Below are positions 58,521 through 64,000 of a stretch of 64,000 nt of DNA, piece after piece. Source of the DNA: Anisodus tanguticus (taxonomy: Eukaryota; Streptophyta; Magnoliopsida; Solanales; Solanaceae); NCBI GenBank assembly GCA_034509755.1, contig CM067545.1, positions 44,075,062-44,139,061 of the forward strand, read 5' to 3'. The notes below the pieces were generated by a model that worked only from the letters and a program-made list of their open reading frames with translations, did no database searches and was not told where the DNA came from. Positions within the stretch are counted from its first letter, which is position 1. Every line of letters begins with the position of its first letter. The translations under genes were made by a program, and so were the position numbers.

Positions 58521-59779
58521 ATGTGACATTAAAAGTGAATACTTTTTGCTTTTTACCTCCTTTTTAAGTAATTCATTTTCCCCTAAACTTAGGGAAAAAG
58601 GCTATACTTTATACTTCCTTTTCAGTTTCAAAAACTTTCAGTGCTATGCTTTATTTGTCAACATATAACTTTGCCTATGTGAGAAATTATTGTTTATGCT
58701 CCAACCTGAATAAAGGAGGAGGATTGCAGTAAGTTGATGACTAACATAAAAGTTAATCTAACTACAATAAGTCTAATGAATATACTGAAATAGTGAAATG
58801 AATACCGAGGATTCATATAGTTAGTCAACTAATTTGAAGTTGCGGCTTTAACTGATCGGTGTATGTTCCAAAAAGGAAACCTTAGTTTTCGAACATTTAT
58901 GTCCAGAACTATCTTTGTGAAAGGAGTATATGATCTGTTCATCTAACCTGGGGGTGCAGTGAAAATTTTTTGGTTAAAACAACGAATGAAAGGAGGAGAT
59001 TAAATCGTGCGATATGATCTCACGGCTCTCATTCGGTAAATGTTTAATAGAAAAAGGGCTCAACAAAAAGAGAAAAATGAACATATAGCATTAACCCTAT
59101 TATAGGGCTCTGTACTCAAAAGCAAATGTCAACATACAGGTACGGCATCTCAAAAGTATGACACATTTTTTTATTTGATAATAATTTAATTTTAAATTTT
59201 AAATTTTATGTTTAACGAGATGATCTATAACCACATAAATATATTTGATTTGTTTTAGACCACAAAATTTAAAAGTCTTTCTTTATTTTTTAAATTTCGT
59301 GTCCAATCAAAATACATCATATAAATTAGGATGGAGGTTGGTTAAAGGAAACAAACATTAAAGCAGACTATTAATAAAGTTTTTCAAGTTCAGGTGTCAA
59401 ACTTTGACTGTTTTTGCAAGTTAAGGAGAGAACTTTTACTTGTGGACAACTTTCATCTTTATAATATTGGTGCATTAGTATCCATTTTAAATCCAATGTG
59501 TGAGAGACGTTGAAATTGAGTCATTATGATTATGTTTGCAACTTGAATAGACCACATTGACACTATATATTTCCATCTCTGCAGCTAACAAGAGGGATAG
59601 TAGAAAATTATAGTAACACAAAAGAGTATAGAAATTGAAGGAAAAAGCATCAATCATTTGAAAATTTTGGGAAATTGTCTGACCTAATATATGATTTATG
59701 AAAACCACTTGCGACATTTTATGTGATGATTTTTCTTTAATAAAATTACATCTGTGTGAACTTCTCCTATTGCCGATCA
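58521..59779. other. Gene-free spacer with a MITE remnant
   Basis: Sequence at about 59150-59335 resembles the Stowaway-like MITEs at 20979 and 33278 (CTATAACCACATAAATAT, ACCACAAAATTTAAAAGTC, AAATTAGGATGGAGG). No coding region. Confidence 0.55.
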
Positions 59780-61393
59780 GTGTCTCTTCTCTGCACATGC
59801 CCGAACCATCTCAAGCTCGCTTCCCGCATCTTATCCTCCATTGAGGCCACTCCCACTCTGTCTCGGATATCATCATTTCTAATCATATCCCTCCTTGTAT
59901 GCCCACATCCATCTCGGCATCCTCATCTCCGCGACTTTTATCTTTTGGATGTGCAAAGTCTTAACTGCCCAACACTCCGCCCCATATAACATAGTCGGTC
60001 TAACCGCTACTCTATAGAACTTTCCTTTAAGTTTTGGTGGCAACTTTTATAGCACAAGACTCCAGATGAGAGCCTCCATTTCATCCACCCTGCACCAATA
60101 CAATGTGTGACATCGTCATCATTCTCTCCATCCCCTTGGATAATAGACCCGAGATACTTGAAGCTTCATTTCTTTGGAATAACCTAAGTACCAAGCCTCA
60201 CCACCACGCTTGTCTCAAGGTCGCTCCCGTTACTAAACTTGCACTCCAAGTATTTTATATTGGTCCTACTCAGCCTGAACCCTTTAGACTCCAGAGTCTG
60301 TCTCCAAACCTCCAGTTTAGCGTTCACTCCGCTGTGAGTCTCATCAATCATGACTATGTCATCTGCGAATAACATACACCATGGCACATCCCCTTGAATT
60401 TTTCATATCAGTCCATCAATCACCAAGGCAAATAAGAATGGGCTAAGAGCTGATCTCTGGTACAGGCCCATCATCACTAGAAAGTGCTCCGAGTCTCCTC
60501 CTACTGTCCGTAGCCTAGTCTTGGCTCGATCATACATATCCTTGATTGCTCTAGTATATGCCACAGGTACACCTCTAACTTCCAAACATCTCCATAGAAC
60601 CTCCTTAGGGACTTTGTCGTATGCCTTCTCGAGGTCGATGAAAACCATATGTAAGTCTCTCTTCTTCTCCCTATACTGCTCCACCAACCTCCTAATAAGA
60701 TGAATGGCTTCTATAGTTGAACGCCCCGGCATGAATCCAAACTGGTTCTCGGAAATAGACACGCCTCTTCTCACCCTCATCTTCACGACTCTTTACCAAA
60801 CTTTCATAGTGTGGCTTAGCAGCTTAATACCCCTATAGTTGTTGCAACTCTAGATGTCATCTTTGTTCTTGTACAAAGGAATCATTGTACTCCACCTCCA
60901 TTCTTCGGACATTCTTGCCGTCTTAAAAATGACATTAAAAAACTCAGTTAGCCACTCCAAACCTGCCCTGCCTGCGCTCTTCCAAAATTCAACTGGAATT
61001 TCATCAGGCCCGGTCACTCGTCCCCTGCGCATCCTGCGAACAACACCCTTAACCTCCTCAACCTTAATACTCCTACACTATCCAAAATCCCGATACCTTC
61101 CGGATTACTCCAGATCTCGCAGCATAATGTTTCTATCTCCTTCTTTGTTCAAGAGTTTATGGAAGTAAGAATGCCACCTCTATCTAATACGCGCGTCCTC
61201 CACCAGTACTTTGTCATCCTCGTCCTTGATGCACCTCACCTGATCCAAGTCATGGGTCCTCCTCTCCCTCGCCTTGGCTAGTATGTACAACTTCTTATCC
61301 CCGCCTTTTTGCTCTAATTCCACATACATGCGCTCAAAAGCTGCCGTTTTCGCCGCTGTAACCACTAGCTTTGCCTCCTTCCTCGCCATCTTA
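59780..61393 (-). mobile_element. RTE-type LINE 2, truncated at both ends
   Basis: Closely similar to the 39183-40800 part of RTE LINE 1. The left end stops at GTGTCTCTTCTCTGC (59780), at the base where Copia E is inserted in LINE 1. The right end stops within CTCGCCATCTTATA (about 61393), before the endonuclease. The 3' UTR and endonuclease are both absent and no target duplication was found, so it is a rearranged fragment rather than a simple 5'-truncated insertion. Confidence 0.88.
59786..61393 (-). pseudogene. RTE LINE 2 reverse transcriptase remnant
   Basis: Minus-strand pieces include R-V-T-G-P-D-E-I-P-V-E-F-W-K (about 61010), E-E-W-R-W-S-T-M-I-P-L-Y-K-N-K (about 60890), N-Q-F-G-F-M-P-G-R-S-T (about 60740) and F-I-D-L-E-K-A-Y-D-K-V-P (about 60640, first catalytic Asp). 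The box L-F-A-D-D-I-V-M (about 60365) keeps both aspartates, unlike LINE 1. The frame is broken at about 60060, 60180, 60400 and 60790-60850. Confidence 0.88.
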
Positions 61394-62008
61394 TATGTTG
61401 ACAAGTAACATAAAACTTATCAATTCATGATAAATCCTCATAATACAAAATTTTCTTTTATAAATGGTAATTTAGAGAAGAAAGAATAACACTAATACGA
61501 CCCCTACAGGCTACAACACTATTAAGTTGGGGCCTGTTTAGTTTGAATTAATATACTTGACTTGACCAGTTTCACTAACAGCAAGTGTAGATATTGTTGC
61601 GTGAATATTTATTTTTAGTGCCACGTAATAACAAACTGCTTCAAAGCAATTTATAAAAACGGTACTTTGATAATAAAAACCAGAAATCTAAGAGATATTT
61701 CTTCCATTTGTCTCCTTCAATCCTTTGGGAGATTTTTTTAACCTTTGCTAATTGATTAAATACCTAACTTTTTCTTAAAACAAATAAATACGAATAGACA
61801 AGGACATCCCAAGTATTTTTTAGATTATTGAAATCAAATTAGTAAACAAGAAGTTGTTAGGACATCTTAATCCTCGTTAATATTGTATAGCAAGAGTTAG
61901 ATAATTGATATGCGTACAAATCATAATACAATTTAATCTTAGGCAATCATTAATTACCACTTGAAACAAGCTTTTAGGTTAATTTAAACTCAATTCTATT
62001 TTTTTAAA

Positions 62009-62010
<2 letters not shown>
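61394..62010. other. Gene-free AT-rich spacer
   Basis: No coding or repeat structure could be assigned between LINE 2 and the (AT)n tract. Confidence 0.55.

Positions 62011-62045
<35 letters not shown>
62011..62045. repeat. (AT)17 microsatellite at pararetrovirus junction
   Basis: An uninterrupted AT run that directly borders the viral leader-like sequence. Endogenous plant pararetroviruses are often found next to AT dinucleotide tracts. Confidence 0.9.
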
Positions 62046-62048
<3 letters not shown>

Positions 62049-62232
62049 AGGGAGGTTTCCCTTTCGGGAAGCCCCGGAAACTACTGACGTGCGGAAAGTA
62101 AGCAAGCTATCCTACTAAGCTATACTGGTGGTAGTTTATACAAGTGGGGTGAAAAGAAAGAGTGGAGAGAAACTAAACATTTGTGTCTTTCTATGTGTTT
62201 TCAATTGTGTTTTCTGTCTTGTTCTCGTCTTT

Positions 62233-62242
62233 CTTTTATAGG
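62233..62242 (-). promoter_or_regulatory. Putative pregenomic-RNA promoter of the pararetrovirus
   Basis: The complement of 62233-62242 is CCTATAAAAG, a TATA box. TGACG (complement of 62321-62325) lies about 80 bp upstream, like the as-1 motif of caulimovirid promoters. Further upstream, AGCATCTTTGA occurs twice (complements of about 62407-62418 and 62439-62450). Activity is untested. Confidence 0.6.
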
Positions 62243-62547
62243 GTCTGGCGGACTTCAACTTTCGGATTTCAAAATGCTAAAGAATCTTTTGATTGTAGCC
62301 GGGTGCGCTATGGGCCCCATCGTCACTTCAACTTTTGCAAAAGTTACTTTTTTCATTTTGTCTTCTTGCGTTGCTGTCCTGTTTTTAGCATCTGCTTTTT
62401 ATTTTTTCAAAGATGCTATTCTTGTTGTCTGCTACGTCTTCAAAGATGCTATCTGCTAAGTTGGTGCGCCTTTTGGATAAGCATTTTGCACCATTCCTTT
62501 TTATTTTTGTCTTTTGTCTATTTTGTCCAAGTCTCTGTTCCTGGTTC

Positions 62548-63793
62548 TTAGGTGTCCAGATTATGTCTGGCTACTGAATCAAAACTCATGCCTGAATCAT
62601 AATTATCGTTAGGATCCTGAGCATAATTCGATTCTAGGAACTCGATGTCTGAGACATGATTTACACTATCTTCGTCTGAGTTATAGTTTGGAGTTGGTAT
62701 TCGTAGTGGAGATAATTCTGGAGGTGTATTTACGTGTTTATCTTGTTCTGGTTCTTTGTTCTGAGAGTCTTCTTTGTCTTTGAACATCCTTTCCATTGTT
62801 TCTTTTATTATTTTTTCTATATTCTTGTCTTTTTTCGATGCTCTGCTCCTTGTTCTAGATGTAGATCCTGTAGTGAAAGTTCTTGGGAGCCTACGTCTAT
62901 GTGTTGAGGAAATTTCTTCCTCTTTTTGGCAAAGTGACAGCCATAAACGGGTTTGATGAGTCTTTACCGGCCACCATTTGAACCGGACTAGCTGTACCTA
63001 CATCTGGTACATTAGATCTATTTGCATTCAGAAGGGAACGCACACCTGTCTCATCCATTTTTAGAGGAGATGGAGAACTCTGTGTCTGTTGTCTAACTTG
63101 TAGTTCTAATTCTTTTATCCTTTCGGAGAGCTGGGTATTTTGTATTTGTAGTATTTCTTTGGTATGATTGAGTCTTTTTACTGTTTCGGTCATTGTATCA
63201 CAATGATCTCAAAAGATAATTTTATTGGTGTCTCTTTGGATGTTGTATTGAGGAGTCTGGTCTGGGTTATGTCTGAGGGCTGGTGAAATATAGTAGTTTG
63301 GCCCAAGAATTCCTCGAGCATAATCTAAGGCTTCTGTGAAGACGTTGAAACCTTTAAAGAATGGTTTCTTAACATCCTTAATTGAGTCTATAACTTCTAA
63401 CCAAGTCTGAAATATACCATTAGTTTTCCCATGGACAACTACATAAAATTTAAAACGTTTGTCCGGGTTTTTCTCGCTAAAATATTGACAAGTGCAATTT
63501 AAAGTACCCACAAAGTGACTAGTGTCTTTTCTGTTGTGTGCAATCCACAAATTGTCTATTAAACATTTCTGTTGTCTATCGACTATATAGTCTGGTAAAA
63601 TTTTGAAAGTAAGGTTTGAGTTTGGAAAAGCTATTAAATTATTTTTTCCAAAATAGAGTCTTTCTATATTATGAGTCTCTAATTCGGTCATGGGCTTAAA
63701 CTTCAAGTTGCCCAATACTCGTTGTCTGAAATCTTCTTGGGGTATGGCTGGGCCTTTCCCCTTGTCTTTAGTTTTGTCTTTGGACGAGCTCAT
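62548..63793 (-). pseudogene. Pararetrovirus translational transactivator/viroplasmin ORF, interrupted
   Basis: In caulimovirids this protein forms inclusion bodies and allows reinitiation on polycistronic RNA. The first segment (63209-63793, 194 codons) holds the viroplasmin domain, an RNase H-N-like fold recognised by the K-F-Y-V-V-V-H-G-K and F-K-G-F-N pattern at about residues 116-150. An in-frame TGA at 63209-63211 follows. The frame resumes with a 98-codon segment (62897-63193) whose start is a predicted coiled coil. A frameshift lies between 62800 and 62897, and the acidic C-terminal part (62548-62796) is in another frame. Its start codon is 17 bp after the polymerase stop. Confidence 0.8.
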
Positions 63794-63809
63794 GCTGCAT
63801 CACAAAAAA

Positions 63810-64000
63810 CTAGTTAGATAAAATGTTTAATCTACTAAGTTGGTCTGCTAGATTATTGTCTTTTCCTTTTATGTGCTCAAAAACTAAGTTATAGATGGAT
63901 ATTGTATCTAAGAAATTGAGCCACCTTCTTCTACTACTATTTTTATCATTTATTTTCTGATGAAACTTAACGATTGCTTCGCAATCCGTTCTCACTAGTA
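63810..64000 (-). pseudogene. C-terminal RNase H of pararetrovirus polymerase (partial)
   Basis: The visible 61 codons include R-T-D-C-E-A-I-V near the start, with the third catalytic acidic position, R-W-L-N-F, and F-E-H-I-K-G-K-D-N-N-L-A-D-Q-L-S-R at the end with the final catalytic Asp. This is the caulimovirid RNase H1 terminus. The remainder of the polymerase lies beyond the window, so its integrity is unknown. Confidence 0.82.

Larger units (their letters stand above)
62046..64000 (-). mobile_element. Endogenous pararetrovirus fragment (Caulimoviridae, solendovirus-like)
   Basis: On the minus strand the order is end of polymerase (RNase H), translational transactivator/viroplasmin ORF, then an intergenic region with a promoter-like TATA box. 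This is the 3' part of a caulimovirid genome, and the gene order with the transactivator last suits solendoviruses. It continues past the window edge. The transactivator frame has one in-frame stop and one frameshift, so this copy is inactive. The left border is put at the (AT)n tract; that is an inference. Confidence 0.82.

Noticed and set aside
62056..62115. Possible tRNA gene on the minus strand
   Set aside because: An A-box-like stretch is present, but no proper B box, acceptor stem or T arm could be built.
62181..62551. Two overlapping + strand frames of 92 and 122 codons with hydrophobic stretches
   Set aside because: They lie antisense in the pararetrovirus intergenic region, overlap each other, and owe their hydrophobicity to T-rich sequence.

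Overview
The window is nuclear DNA of a flowering plant, most likely a member of the Solanaceae. The evidence is intron-bearing plant genes with GT-AG junctions, AT-rich spacers, tRNA-derived SINEs, many Copia and LINE relics, and the end of a solendovirus-like endogenous pararetrovirus. Species cannot be fixed from the sequence. Genes are sparse: three host genes, all on the + strand, in about 64 kb that is otherwise mainly mobile DNA and its remains.

Host genes. (1) L-ascorbate oxidase, 6401-8925, five exons, 575 aa, a secreted multicopper oxidase. (2) A thylakoid-lumen FKBP-type prolyl isomerase of the FKBP16-2/PnsL4 type, 32735-36173, five exons, 209 aa. (3) The RNA polymerase I subunit RPA12, 46791-55633, five exons, 121 aa, with a 5.5-kb first intron holding a LINE inside a MITE. 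The three do not act in one pathway; their order looks like inherited synteny.

Layout. 867-5643 is a decayed Copia element (A, +). 6.2-8.9 kb is the ascorbate oxidase gene with a SINE in introns 1 and 3. 9650-14524 is a related Copia element (B, -), so the gene lies between two inverted relatives. 15206-18790 is a 3'-truncated Copia (C), followed by a Ty3/gypsy LTR piece to about 19675. 19.7-23.7 kb is gene-free with one clear MITE. 23726-31531 is a large Copia (D, -) with a 1.6-kb LTR on the left and a truncated LTR on the right. 32.7-36.2 kb is the FKBP gene. 37233-42506 is an RTE-type LINE (-) flanked by a 24-bp target duplication. It contains two younger insertions: a 1.34-kb internally deleted Copia (E) and a 226-bp palindrome made of two opposed LTR ends. 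46.8-55.6 kb is RPA12, bracketed by two diverged copies of one non-coding unit (42.7-45.0 and 57.1-58.5 kb). 59780-61393 is a second RTE LINE piece truncated at both ends. 62046-64000 is the end of an endogenous pararetrovirus (-) abutting an (AT)n tract.

The main findings come from how the mobile elements are nested and broken. They are the palindromic two-U3-end insertion with perfect target duplication, the mini-Copia in which gag and RNase H are joined in frame, a 35-bp retroposed LINE/SINE tail with its own target duplication in an RPA12 intron, and telo-box plus site II motifs directly upstream of RPA12. All retroelement reading frames are interrupted. No CRISPR array, rRNA gene or convincing tRNA gene was seen.
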